Below, piece by piece: positions 41,580 through 51,277 of a stretch of DNA of 64,000 nucleotides. The position numbers were made by a program, and so were the translations under genes. A model generated the notes under the pieces. It was not told the DNA's origin and ran no database searches. It was given only the letters and a program-made list of their open reading frames with translations. Origin of the DNA: an uncultured Collinsella sp. (GTDB lineage Bacteria; Actinomycetota; Coriobacteriia; Coriobacteriales; Coriobacteriaceae); the NCBI GenBank assembly GCA_937989875.1, contig CALKBO010000034.1, positions 1 to 64,000 of the forward strand. Reading direction: 5' to 3'. Position 1 is the first letter of the stretch. Each line of letters begins with the position of its first letter.

Positions 41580-41602
41580 CAAAAAAGCCTCCGAAGAGGC
41601 TT
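41580..41602 (-). terminator. terminator after tRNA-Leu
   Basis: AAGCCTC pairs with GAGGCTT around CGAA, followed on the minus strand by TTTTTTGTTACC. It separates tRNA-Leu from the PP2C gene. Confidence 0.85.
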
Positions 41603-41613
41603 CTCAAATGCGA

Positions 41614-41703
41614 TGGTGTCGGAGGCGGGACTTGAACCCGCATGACCAAAAAGCGGTCACTAGCACCTCAAGCTAGCGCGTCTGCCAATTCCGCCACTCC
41701 GAC
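41614..41703 (-). tRNA. tRNA-Leu (GAG)
   Basis: A class II tRNA of 90 bases with long variable arm (TGACCGCTTTTTGGTCA). Acceptor GTCGGAG/CTCCGAC, anticodon loop TTGAGGT giving GAG, T-arm GCGGGTTCAAGTCCCGC, encoded CCA. Confidence 0.95.
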
Positions 41704-41761
41704 ATGCTATGTTGTTGATTCACGGTTCGTTTTGTTGGACCCGCGCGTTCAACGAGGAAGA

Positions 41762-41809
41762 TAATAACCTATGATTCGAGAACTGTGCAAGCACTTTTTT
41801 CAAAAAAGT
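41762..41809 (-). promoter_or_regulatory. promoter of tRNA-Leu
   Basis: On the minus strand TTGCAC (41785-41790) and TTATTA (41762-41767) are 17 bases apart. ACTTTTTTCAAAAAAGT (41793-41809), a perfect 8-bp palindrome with one central base, abuts the -35. Confidence 0.6.
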
Positions 41810-41847
41810 TTACGAATTTGTAAATGCGCAGGTAAACTGACCTGTTC

Positions 41848-41972
41848 GGGCCGGAATGAGGTTGCTTTCCAACGCGTCCTCGGGCATGTGGCATTATTTT
41901 GCTCCGCGCTTCGCGCTACAAAATAATGCCGCCCCCTGCGGAATGCGTTGGAAAGCAACCTCATTCCGGCCC
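41848..41972 (+). repeat. nested palindrome, family 1, element C
   Basis: Perfect 28-base arms at 41848-41875 and 41945-41972 (starting GGGCCGGAATGAGG). The 69-base interior reads GTCCTCGGGCATG (41876-41888), an inner stem GGCATTATTTTG (41890-41901) with CAAAATAATGCC (41919-41930), an apical CGCGCTTCGCGC, and CTGCGGAAT (41936-41944). Element D on the opposite strand has the same boxes and the same lengths but unrelated arm and inner-stem sequences. No gene starts or ends here; the tRNA-Leu promoter is 40 bases away. Confidence 0.85.
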
Positions 41973-42032
41973 TAGGAGTATGTACTCCGGACACAGTTCT
42001 CAAACATGTTCTGGGGCTGATATATATTTGGT

Positions 42033-42087
42033 GGCTCGGCTTTGCCGAGCCCTTATATGGGGAGGCCGGAGCTAAAGCTCCGGCCTC
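42033..42087. repeat. two short perfect hairpins between elements C and D
   Basis: GGCTCGGC (42033-42040) pairs with GCCGAGCC (42044-42051), and GAGGCCGGAGC (42062-42072) pairs with GCTCCGGCCTC (42077-42087). No T-tract follows on either strand and no gene is between them. They may be part of the C-D composite structure. The rest of 41704-42293 has no coding region I can support. Confidence 0.6.
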
Positions 42088-42152
42088 ACTAACTTTCCTA
42101 TTAGATTAAGTGAGCGATCGAGGAATCGCACTCCCCCTGCCGAGTTACCGCA

Positions 42153-42279
42153 GGGCCCGCCCTGAAGTTACTTTTCAGAACACTCCGCAGGACGCAAGAA
42201 ACCCCCGCCGCACGAAGTGCGCAGCGGGGGTTTCTTGCATGTCCGAGGACGTTCTGAAAAGTAACTTCAGGGCGGGCCC
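42153..42279 (-). repeat. nested palindrome, family 1, element D (after oppF)
   Basis: Perfect 29-base arms at 42153-42181 and 42251-42279 (outer end GGGCCCGCCCTGAAG). Read on the minus strand the 69-base interior is GTCCTCGGACATG (42250-42238), an inner stem of 15 bp (GCAAGAAACCCCCGC at 42194-42208 with 42224-42238), an apical GCGCACTTCGTGCG, and CTGCGGAGT (42190-42182). It begins 14 bases after the oppF stop codon. The inner stem alone looks like a terminator but lacks a T-tract outside the element. Confidence 0.85.
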
Positions 42280-42293
42280 GGACAAACAACCTA

Positions 42294-43321
<1,028 letters not shown>

Positions 43322-43322
<1 letters not shown>

Positions 43323-44413
43323 TACGCCTCGCCTCCCTTCTTGGAATCCTTGCGCGTACGGGACGTCTCAGGAGCGTTCTTGAGGAACTCGGGGTCACCG
43401 GAGTAGTGGCACGCAGAGTAATGACCAGACTCGGTGACAACGCGCTCGGGGCGCTGCTTGCGGCACTTGTCCGTCGCATAGGGACAACGAGGCGAGAACA
43501 CGCAGCCCTCAGGCAGGTTCATGAGCGAAGGCGGGTTGCCGTGAATCGGCGTAAGCGGCTTCTTCTCTTCGATGGCCTGCTCCGGGATGGAGCGGATAAG
43601 GCCCCAGGTGTAGGGGTGGCGACTCTCGTAGAAGATTTCCTCAGCAGTACCGAACTCGACGGGACGGCCGGCGTACATAACCATGATCTTATCGGCCATA
43701 TCGGCAACGACGCCCAGGTCATGGGTAATCATGATGATGGCGTTGCCGTTCTTCTCCTGCATTTCCTGCATGAGCTCGATAATCTGAGCCTGAATGGTAA
43801 CGTCCAGAGCCGTCGTGGGCTCGTCGGCAATCAGGATATCGGGATCGCAGGCAAGAGCCATAGCGATCATGACACGCTGACGCATACCGCCGGAGAACTG
43901 GTGCGGATACTCATTGACGCGCTTCTCGGGCTCGGGGAAACCCACGAGGTCCAAAAGCTCGGTAGCGCGCTTGAGCGCCTCCTGCTTGGAGTAGCCACGG
44001 TGCAGACGAAGGCCCTCGCCCACCTGCTTGCCGATCTTATAGACCGGGTTCAAGGAGGTCATAGGATCCTGGAAGATCATCGCGATGTCGTTTCCGCGAA
44101 TGTGCTGCATCTCTTCCTCGGTCATCTCGAGGATAGAACGACCGCGATAGCGAACGTCGCCGCCCTCGATCTTTCCCGGAGGCATCGAGATGAGGCCCAT
44201 GATGGTCATGGCGGTCACGGACTTACCGGAGCCGGACTCACCGACGACACCCAGGGTCTCGCCGCGATCGAGCGTGTAGGACACACCGTCGACAGCGCGA
44301 ACGACACCATCCTCGGTATGGAAATACATCTTAAGGTCATCGACCTCGAGCAGATGCTGGCCCTCGGGAACCGGCTGGTCCTTCAGGTCCACATAGTTCT
44401 TGTTCTTCTTCAT
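43322..44413 (-). CDS. oppD: oligopeptide ABC transporter ATP-binding protein
   Basis: Second ATPase of the peptide importer, 363 residues. Walker A GVVGESGSGKSVTAM, signature FSGGMRQRV, Walker B LIADEPTTALD, and a C-terminal CVFSPRCPYATDKCRKQRP cysteine cluster. Starts two bases after oppC ends and overlaps oppF by four bases. Confidence 0.94.
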
Positions 44414-44415
44414 CC

Positions 44416-45351
44416 TTATGCGTCCTTCATCTTGACGTCGAGGGCGTCGCGCAGACCGTCACCCAGCAGGGTGAAGGCGAGCACCGTCGAGAGAATTGCC
44501 AGACCGGGCATGATCATCATCCAGGGAGCAGTCAGAAGATACTGCTGACCGTCCTGAATCATGGAGCCCCACGAAGGCGTAGGCGGAATAACGCCCATGC
44601 CGAGGAAGGACAGAGCGGACTCGGTCAGAATGGCGCCACCAATGTTCATGGTCGCGTAGACCACGATGGAGGCGACGGAGTTCGGGAAGATGTGACGCAC
44701 TACGATACGAGCATCAGATGCACCCATCGCGCGCGCAGCGTCAACATAGTCGTTTTCTTTGACCGTCAAGATTGCAGAGCGGAAGACGCGCGCAATCGAA
44801 GGCCAGCCGAGAATACCGATGGCGATAAAGACGTTCTGAAGACCACGGCCGATAACGGCGATCATGGCGACAACGAACAGCACGTACGGGAACGCCAGGA
44901 AGATGTCCGCACAGCGCATGATGATCGTATCCCAGATCCCGCCGTAGAAACCGGCCAGAGCACCCATGACCAGACCGATCACCGTGGAGATCGCGGTGGC
45001 CATAATGCCGACGGACAGCGAAACGCGTGCACCGTAGATAACGCGGACGAGAATGTCGCGACCAAGGGCGTCGGTGCCAAACGGGTGCTCTGCACACGGA
45101 GCCAACAGCGACGTCTCGGCCATGGTGGTCGAGTCGGAAGCCGTCGGCGAACCGAGCCAGGGCTTAGCCCACAGATCTGCGGTCAGGGCAACCAAAACGA
45201 CGATGATGATCCAGCAGACACCGATAACGGCGAGCTTGTTCTTGCGAAGACGCTTAAAAGCGTCACCCCACAGCGTGCGGGACTTGGCGGGAGCAGATGC
45301 GGCCTTGGTGGCGGTAGCCTGCTCCTGAGACTGAGAATCAGTTTCCTGCAT
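44416..45351 (-). CDS. oppC: oligopeptide ABC transporter permease
   Basis: Inner-membrane permease of 311 residues with an N-terminal OppC-type segment and six membrane helices. The EAA loop is YVDAARAMGASDARIVVRHI. AEHPFGTDALGRDILVRVIYGARVS-type sequence (about 88-112) is the OppC/DppC signature. RBS GGGAGGT before the ATG. Between oppB and oppD. Confidence 0.92.
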   Translation of the reverse strand: MQETDSQSQEQATATKAASAPAKSRTLWGDAFKRLRKNKLAVIGVCWIIIVVLVALTADLWAKPWLGSPTASDSTTMAETSLLAPCAEHPFGTDALGRDILVRVIYGARVSLSVGIMATAISTVIGLVMGALAGFYGGIWDTIIMRCADIFLAFPYVLFVVAMIAVIGRGLQNVFIAIGILGWPSIARVFRSAILTVKENDYVDAARAMGASDARIVVRHIFPNSVASIVVYATMNIGGAILTESALSFLGMGVIPPTPSWGSMIQDGQQYLLTAPWMMIMPGLAILSTVLAFTLLGDGLRDALDVKMKDA

Positions 45352-45365
45352 GAGACGTACCTCCC

Positions 45366-46403
45366 TTAGGCCTTATCCGACGGACCGCCAAGGCGGATGC
45401 GCGGGTCGAGGAATGCATAGCTAATGTCGACGAGCAGGTTAATCACCATGACGACGACGACGATGAGCGTAACGCCGCCCATAACGATGGGCCAGTCACG
45501 CATGCTAATGGCGCGATAGACCTCATAGCCGATACCGGGCCAGTTAAAAACCGTCTCGGTCAGGATGGCGCCCGAAAGCATGCCACCAAAGTCGACACCA
45601 ATATAGGTAACGACGGGGATGAGTGCATTCTTAAGCGCATGCTTGACGATGATCGCGCGATTGGAGAGACCCTTGGCCTTTGCCGTACGGATGTAATCCT
45701 GGTTCATGACGTCAAGCAGCTGCGAGCGCATAATGCGGGCGGCATAAGCGGTCGAAACCGAAGCCAGCGTAATGGTCGGAAGCACATAGTGCATCCAATC
45801 CTGATACTGAGAGCTGGAACCGCCGGCACCCGAGATCGGCATGGAGATTGCACCGCCCGTAGCGTCCTTGAGGATGACGCCAAAGAACAGCTGCAGCAAC
45901 ATACCGAGCCAGAAGGCCGGGACCGCAACGAGGATCGACGTGGTGAGCGTTACCAAAATATCCCAGAAGGAATAACGCTTTACCGCCGAAATGATACCCG
46001 CACCGATACCCATGATTGCCTCGAGCACGATGGCGCACGCGGCAAGTTTGACCGTATACGGATACTTCTGGGCAAAAATTTCCGTAACCGGCAGCTTGCG
46101 CTGATACGAATTGCCCAGATCGCCATGAAGCAGGCCGTTCATGTAATACAAGTAACGGTCCACGAGCGACGTTTGAACGGGGTCGCCGTTCTCGTCAAGG
46201 ATCGCGTTGCCGTCCTCGTCCGTCTGGACCAGGTGATAGCGAACACGAAGCTGAAGCTCCACCTCGGGGGACAGAGCCTTGTCTCCACCGATCAGCTTGA
46301 TCGGATCTCCCGGCACGATATTCTGGAGGGCGAACAGAATCAGCGTAACGCCCAAAAACACCGGGATGAACTGAAGCACACGTTTAACGATGTACTTACC
46401 CAT
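45366..46403 (-). CDS. oppB: oligopeptide ABC transporter permease
   Basis: Inner-membrane permease of 345 residues. The N-terminus MGKYIVKRVLQFIPVFLGVTLILF is typical of OppB/DppB; the EAA loop is YIRTAKAKGLSNRAIIVKHALKNALIPV. A periplasmic loop of about 90 residues after the first helix is longer than in many DppB proteins. Pairs with OppC. Confidence 0.92.
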   Translation of the reverse strand: MGKYIVKRVLQFIPVFLGVTLILFALQNIVPGDPIKLIGGDKALSPEVELQLRVRYHLVQTDEDGNAILDENGDPVQTSLVDRYLYYMNGLLHGDLGNSYQRKLPVTEIFAQKYPYTVKLAACAIVLEAIMGIGAGIISAVKRYSFWDILVTLTTSILVAVPAFWLGMLLQLFFGVILKDATGGAISMPISGAGGSSSQYQDWMHYVLPTITLASVSTAYAARIMRSQLLDVMNQDYIRTAKAKGLSNRAIIVKHALKNALIPVVTYIGVDFGGMLSGAILTETVFNWPGIGYEVYRAISMRDWPIVMGGVTLIVVVVMVINLLVDISYAFLDPRIRLGGPSDKA

Positions 46404-46434
46404 ACCACTCCCCTATCTAGGGATTAACCTAAAT

Positions 46435-46462
46435 GGGATGCCGATCGCCAGACCGGCATCCC
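46435..46462 (-). terminator. hairpin between oppA and oppB
   Basis: GGGATGCCG (46435-46443) pairs perfectly with CGGCATCCC (46454-46462). The following bases on the minus strand are ATTTAGG, a poor T-tract. It may attenuate transcription so that the binding protein is made in excess over the membrane parts. Confidence 0.5.
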
Positions 46463-46559
46463 AAAATTACCATCAGCCAGTTTACCCCAGGTTAGGGAGA
46501 ACTGTATGTTTCCCATGAGGTCTACGTAAATACTTGACCCTCACGGAAGCTGCAAACTC

Positions 46560-48236
46560 TTAAGCGAGCTCAGCGGTACCCAGATCGGCGTGCTTCTGCG
46601 GATCGACATAGAGGTGCTTGATGCGATTGGAGCCGGCGATGGTGTGCGTGTAGAACATCACCGGGATGACCGGGCAGTCGGCAGCGACCATTGCATCGGC
46701 CTCCTGCATCTTAGCGACGCGCTCCTTGTCGTCAACCGTAGTGCGAGCCTCGTCGACCTTGGCGTCGAACTCGGGGTTGTTGTAACCAGAGCGGTTGTCG
46801 CCACCGAGGGAGTCGGAGTGGAACAGCGGATACAGGAAGTTGTCCATGATTGGGTAGTCGGCAATCCAGCCCAGACGACCGAACTGATAGTTGAAGTTCT
46901 GATACTGCTCGAGCAGGGCAGACCACTCGGGGGTATCGGAGACAGCGGTAACGCCAACCTTGGCGAGGTCGCCGATGATGGACTCCATGATCTCCTTGTG
47001 GCCACCGTCCTGGTTGTAGGAAAGGGTCACACTAATGCCACGGTCACCGTTGGCACCGGCAGGAGCAACCTTGTCGAGGTACTCGTTAGCCTTGTCGACG
47101 TCGTAGGCGCAGAACTCCCATGCGCCCTCCTTGTAGCCATCGATGCCCGGAGGAACAATGCCGTCGGCGGGGGTACAGGTACCCTTGAAGATGGTCTTGC
47201 AGATGGCCTCACGGTTAATGGCCAGGGAGATACCCCTACGCAGGTCAGCGTTGTTGAACGGCTCGGCCGTGTTGTTGCAGGTCAGGTAGTAGGTGGAAGG
47301 CTCGGCGCCGAGCAGCATGCGCTCGCCGTCACCCATGGTGTAGCCGTCCTTGGACACGCCGCGATCCTTCTTGGCGGCATCGATCTGAGCGACGGGAACG
47401 TCGCAGACATCGAGGTTACCGGCCTGGAACTCCTTGTAAGCGGTCTCCATGTCCTTGATGACCTGGAAGTGGATGCCATCGATCTTGGCCTTGTCGCCAT
47501 AGTAATCGTCGAACTTCTTGACGTTGATCTCCTGGCCATCCTCCCACTTGCCGTCCATCATGAACGGGCCGTTACCGACCGGGGCAAGGTAGAAGCTCTT
47601 GACATCGGACTCGGCGCACTCGGGAACCGGGGCCAGAGCCGGGTGAGAGGCGACGAAGGGGAAGTCGGCGTAAGCGGAAGACAGCTTGACGACGAGGGTC
47701 TCATCGTCAGGGCACGTAACACCGCTGAGCTCGGTGGCGTTACCGGCAAGCAGATCGTCATAGCCCTCGACCATGGAAAGGTGATAGGAGACCTCGGAAG
47801 GGCCATACTCGGTAGCGATGGCCGACTTGGTGTTGACCAGACGCTCCCAACCGAGCTTGAAGGACTTAGAGGTAACGTCGTCACCGTTGTGGAACTTGGC
47901 CTTCTTGATCTTGAAGGTAAACTCAGTGGCGTCGTCGTTGGACTCAAAGGACTCGCAAGCCAGCGGAACGATCTCGCCCTTCTCGGCGTCGTAAGAGGTC
48001 AGAGCGTCAAAGAGCTGATACTCGACCTGAGTACCCTGGTCCTCCTGGACGTTGTAGGGGTCGATGCAGACCGGGTTGTTGATGTAGAAGTTCAGCGTCG
48101 AACCGGACTCAGAACCGGAAGCGTCGCCGCCCTTCTTGCCACATGCGGCAAGAAAAGCCATGGAGCTCGCAGCAAGGGTGCCGCCAACAAAGGCGCGACG
48201 ACCCATAACGGGCTGGTGGAACATAGAATCAGCCAT
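46560..48236 (-). CDS. oppA: oligopeptide-binding lipoprotein of the Opp transporter
   Basis: Extracytoplasmic peptide receptor, SBP family 5, 558 residues. The signal has MGRRAFVGGTLAASSMAFLAACGKK: a lipobox ending at Cys (about residue 32) preceded by a twin-arginine-like GRRAFVGG, so Tat export of a lipoprotein is possible. The family 5 motif is NDDATEFTFKIKKAKFHNGD. ATG at 48236 has AAGGAGG five bases upstream. First gene of oppABCDF. Confidence 0.92.
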   Translation of the reverse strand: MADSMFHQPVMGRRAFVGGTLAASSMAFLAACGKKGGDASGSESGSTLNFYINNPVCIDPYNVQEDQGTQVEYQLFDALTSYDAEKGEIVPLACESFESNDDATEFTFKIKKAKFHNGDDVTSKSFKLGWERLVNTKSAIATEYGPSEVSYHLSMVEGYDDLLAGNATELSGVTCPDDETLVVKLSSAYADFPFVASHPALAPVPECAESDVKSFYLAPVGNGPFMMDGKWEDGQEINVKKFDDYYGDKAKIDGIHFQVIKDMETAYKEFQAGNLDVCDVPVAQIDAAKKDRGVSKDGYTMGDGERMLLGAEPSTYYLTCNNTAEPFNNADLRRGISLAINREAICKTIFKGTCTPADGIVPPGIDGYKEGAWEFCAYDVDKANEYLDKVAPAGANGDRGISVTLSYNQDGGHKEIMESIIGDLAKVGVTAVSDTPEWSALLEQYQNFNYQFGRLGWIADYPIMDNFLYPLFHSDSLGGDNRSGYNNPEFDAKVDEARTTVDDKERVAKMQEADAMVAADCPVIPVMFYTHTIAGSNRIKHLYVDPQKHADLGTAELA

Positions 48237-48477
48237 GCCATCCTCCTTATGAGATAGGACAAAGAAATGTTCAGTCGGACACATGTCGAGACAATCCGAT
48301 CCGAACCATCAAAACGCTGCCCGCTGCTATGGCTGGTTATGCACAACAGGCCAACGTTTTGCAATACAGTAGCGCATTTTATGCACGATTTGGGGCTAAT
48401 TCCGGTTAACGGTCAAGAATTTCTTTAGTTGGGCGCAGTATGTGGTGATATTTTTGACTCTGTTACGAATATGTAAA

Positions 48478-48509
48478 CAAAAAAGGGTCCCGCACTTGCG
48501 GAACCCTTT
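48478..48509 (-). terminator. terminator after secG
   Basis: AAGGGTCCCGC pairs with GCGGAACCCTT with one mismatch, followed on the minus strand by TTTTTTGTTTAC. It ends the gap-pgk-tpiA-gpmI-secG region. Confidence 0.85.
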
Positions 48510-48532
48510 ACAAGTACTTATGCGGCTCGTGA

Positions 48533-48787
48533 TTAGTAGCCCACGATGCCCTGCGGGAAGAAGAACATGCACAGCACGACGCACACGGCAAACACGACAC
48601 CCATGATGACGGTCAGGCGGTCGAGGTTCTGCTCCATAACACCTGTGGCAGAGCTGGAGTTATACAGCGAGCTAGCGATCATATCCGAAACGCCGGTACC
48701 CTTACCGGAATGCATCAGGACGAGAATCGTCAGCGCCACGGCAGAAACAGCCCAAACGACAAACAGAAGAATCTGGAACGGACCCAT
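48533..48787 (-). CDS. secG: preprotein translocase subunit SecG
   Basis: Small membrane subunit of the SecYEG translocon, 84 residues with two helices (about 5-25 and 58-80). The conserved central segment is LMHSGKGTGVSDMIAS. secG behind a glycolytic gene set is a common arrangement in Gram-positive bacteria. Confidence 0.92.
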   Translation of the reverse strand: MGPFQILLFVVWAVSAVALTILVLMHSGKGTGVSDMIASSLYNSSSATGVMEQNLDRLTVIMGVVFAVCVVLCMFFFPQGIVGY

Positions 48788-48891
48788 AGATAAGCTCCTT
48801 AATAGAACAATTCAAACTCCAGTACTGTACCACAATCCCCCGCTCTCCCCTACCTGCCACTCGGGGACGGTGCGGAAATGGCAGAAATACC

Positions 48892-48924
48892 AAAAAGGGG
48901 GTTGCCCGAATATGGGCAACCCCC
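48892..48924 (-). terminator. terminator after gpmI
   Basis: GGGGGTTGCCC pairs perfectly with GGGCAACCCCC around a six-base loop, followed on the minus strand by TTTTTGG. secG may therefore use its own promoter or rely on read-through. Confidence 0.85.
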
Positions 48925-48950
48925 TGCAAGAAAACGCTTGGAGTTTTCTC

Positions 48951-50504
48951 TTAGGCCTCGGTGGCGAGCACGCGACCCGTCATCTCGGCGGAAGGCTCAA
49001 TACCAGCCATGGTGAGCATGGTCGGAGCGATATCGGAAAGACGACCGTCCTCGATACCGGTGAGCTGCGCCTTCTCATCAACGATGATGAACGGCACACG
49101 GTTGGTGGTGTGAGCCGTGAACGGATGCTTGGAACCGTCAGAAGCAACGTCAAACATGTGATCGGCGTTGCCGTGGTCGGCGGTAATCAGCGCAAAGCCG
49201 CCCTTGGCGAGAATCGCCGGGACAACCTTGGACAGGGCATCGTCAACAGCCTCGACGGCCTTAACGGCGGCGTCGAAGACACCGGTGTGACCAACCATGT
49301 CGCAGTTTGCGAAGTTCACGATGTAGAAATCAGCGCGATCCTCGTTGATGGCAGCGACGAGCTTCTCGGTAACCTCGGGAGCGCTCATCTCAGGCTGCAG
49401 ATCGTAGGTAGCGACCTTGGGGGAAGCGACGAGCACGCGCTCCTCGCCCTCCTTGGGCTCCTCGATGCCGCCGTTGAGGAAGAACGTCACGTGGGCGTAC
49501 TTCTCGGTCTCGGCGGTGTGCAGCTGCTTCAGGCCATTGGCGGCGATAACGTCGGCCAGGACGTTCTCGGGGAACGTCTTGGGGAAGGCGACCTCGACGT
49601 CAAACGTCGGATCGTACTCGGTCATCGTCACAAAGTGAGAAAGCTTGATCTGCTCGCGCTCAAAGCCGTCAAACTCCTTGTCCGTGAACACGCGGGTCAT
49701 CTGACGGGCGCGGTCGGGACGGAAGTTGAAGAAGATGGCCGCGTCGCCCTCGTGGATGCCCTCGTTGTGGGCAGCGAAGGGCTCGACGAACTCATCGCCG
49801 CGCGGATCCTTCTCGTAGTAGGCCTTGATACCAGCAACGGGGTCGGTATCGGCATCGGACGCATTGACCATGACGTCGTAGGCGCGCTGGATGCGCTCCC
49901 AACGGTTATCGCGGTCCATGGCCCAATAACGGCCCGACACGGTGGCAACGCGAGCGTCGCAACCGGTCTCCTCGGAGATCTTCGCCAGGAAGGCGCAGAA
50001 CTCGCTCATGTAGCCGGCACCGGACTGCGGGTCAACGTCGCGGCCATCCATGAAGGCGTGGACGCGAACGGTCTTGACACCGTGCTCGGCAGCCATCTTG
50101 ACCAGAGCCTCGACGTGGTTCATGTGAGAATGAACGCCGCCAGGGCTCATAAGGCCCATGAGGTGGAGAGTCTTGCCGTCAGCCTTAACGTCGTCCATAG
50201 CCTTGACGAAGACCTCGTTCTTGGCGATGGAGCCGTCCTTGATGGCGTTGTTGATGCGCGAAAGCTCCTGGAACACGATGCGGCCGGCACCGATGTTGAG
50301 GTGGCCCACCTCGGAGTTGCCCATCTGACCGTCGGGAAGGCCCACGTCCTCGCCCGAAGCACCGAGCGTGGTGTGAGGATACTTCTCGTACAGGCTATCA
50401 AGGAAGGGCGTCTTGGCAGCGGCGACGGCGTTCTCGCCATCGGCCGGAGCAAGGCCGCAGCCATCCATGATGATCAGGAGTGCAGGAAGATGACGCTGTG
50501 CCAT
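48951..50504 (-). CDS. gpmI: 2,3-bisphosphoglycerate-independent phosphoglycerate mutase
   Basis: Glycolytic mutase interconverting 3- and 2-phosphoglycerate with two manganese ions; 517 residues. LLIIMDGCGLAPADGENAV holds the first metal Asp, the phosphoserine is in GQMGNSEVGHLNIGAGR, and the second metal cluster is in LITADHGNADHM. Starts five bases after tpiA ends. Confidence 0.96.
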   Translation of the reverse strand: MAQRHLPALLIIMDGCGLAPADGENAVAAAKTPFLDSLYEKYPHTTLGASGEDVGLPDGQMGNSEVGHLNIGAGRIVFQELSRINNAIKDGSIAKNEVFVKAMDDVKADGKTLHLMGLMSPGGVHSHMNHVEALVKMAAEHGVKTVRVHAFMDGRDVDPQSGAGYMSEFCAFLAKISEETGCDARVATVSGRYWAMDRDNRWERIQRAYDVMVNASDADTDPVAGIKAYYEKDPRGDEFVEPFAAHNEGIHEGDAAIFFNFRPDRARQMTRVFTDKEFDGFEREQIKLSHFVTMTEYDPTFDVEVAFPKTFPENVLADVIAANGLKQLHTAETEKYAHVTFFLNGGIEEPKEGEERVLVASPKVATYDLQPEMSAPEVTEKLVAAINEDRADFYIVNFANCDMVGHTGVFDAAVKAVEAVDDALSKVVPAILAKGGFALITADHGNADHMFDVASDGSKHPFTAHTTNRVPFIIVDEKAQLTGIEDGRLSDIAPTMLTMAGIEPSAEMTGRVLATEA

Positions 50505-50509
50505 ATGTC

Positions 50510-51277
50510 CTACTCGCCTGCCTTGACGACCATAGAGGCAAAGTCGGCAGCCTTAAGCGAAGCGCCACCCACGAGGGCGCCGTCAACGTCGGGCTTGGCG
50601 ACGAGCTCGGCGATGTTGCCGGGCTTGGCGGAACCGCCATACAGCACGCGGATGCCGTTAGCGAGCTCCTCGCCGAACATCTCCTTGAGGGTCTCACGGA
50701 TAGCACCACAGACCTCCTGAGCGTCCTCGGCGGTAGCGGTCTTGCCGGTGCCGATGGCCCAGATGGGCTCGTAGGCGACGACGACCTGCTTGGGGCAGGT
50801 GATCTCAAGGCCAGCAAGGCCAGCCTTGACCTGGTTCACGACGTGCTCGACATAGGTGCCAGCCTCGCGGACCTCGAGGGACTCGCCGCAGCAGAAGACG
50901 GGAACAAGACCGGCGGCAACGAGAGCCTTAGCCTTCTTGTTCTGGTCCTCGTCGGTCTCGTGGAAGTAGTCGCGACGCTCGGAGTGACCGATGATGCAGT
51001 AGGTGCAGCCAGCGGACTTGAGCATGTCGCAAGAAGACTCACCGGTGAAGGCACCCTTGGCCTCCCAGTACACGTTCTGTGCACCGAGGGCGATGGGGGC
51101 AGCCTGAATGCGGTCATGAACCGTGGTGATGTCGATGGTCGGAGGGCAGACGAGCACCTCGACGCCAGCCGGAACCTCGGGCAGAGCCTGAGCAAGCTCG
51201 TCGGCGAGCTTGGCGGCCTCGGCGACGTCGTTGTTCATCTTCCAGTTACCAGCGATAAGAAGGGTGCGATTAGGCAT
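50510..51277 (-). CDS. tpiA: triosephosphate isomerase
   Basis: Interconverts dihydroxyacetone phosphate and glyceraldehyde-3-phosphate; 255 residues. Active-site Lys in LIAGNWKMN, His in IIGHSERRDYF, Glu in VVAYEPIWAIGTGKTAT, and the phosphate loop VLYGGSAKP. ATG at 51277 lies inside the pgk 3' end (eight-base overlap), so translation is coupled. Confidence 0.96.
   Translation of the reverse strand: MPNRTLLIAGNWKMNNDVAEAAKLADELAQALPEVPAGVEVLVCPPTIDITTVHDRIQAAPIALGAQNVYWEAKGAFTGESSCDMLKSAGCTYCIIGHSERRDYFHETDEDQNKKAKALVAAGLVPVFCCGESLEVREAGTYVEHVVNQVKAGLAGLEITCPKQVVVAYEPIWAIGTGKTATAEDAQEVCGAIRETLKEMFGEELANGIRVLYGGSAKPGNIAELVAKPDVDGALVGGASLKAADFASMVVKAGE

Noticed and set aside
42194..42238. Inner stem of element D as an ordinary terminator for oppF
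   Set aside because: The stem is strong, but it lies inside perfect outer arms and lacks a U-tract; the matching box structure in C, where no gene ends, calls for another explanation.
41848..42279. Elements C and D as integron attC sites
   Set aside because: attC sites need GTTRRRY/RYYYAAC core boxes and an integron integrase; arms here are longer and perfect, the conserved boxes differ, and no integrase is present.
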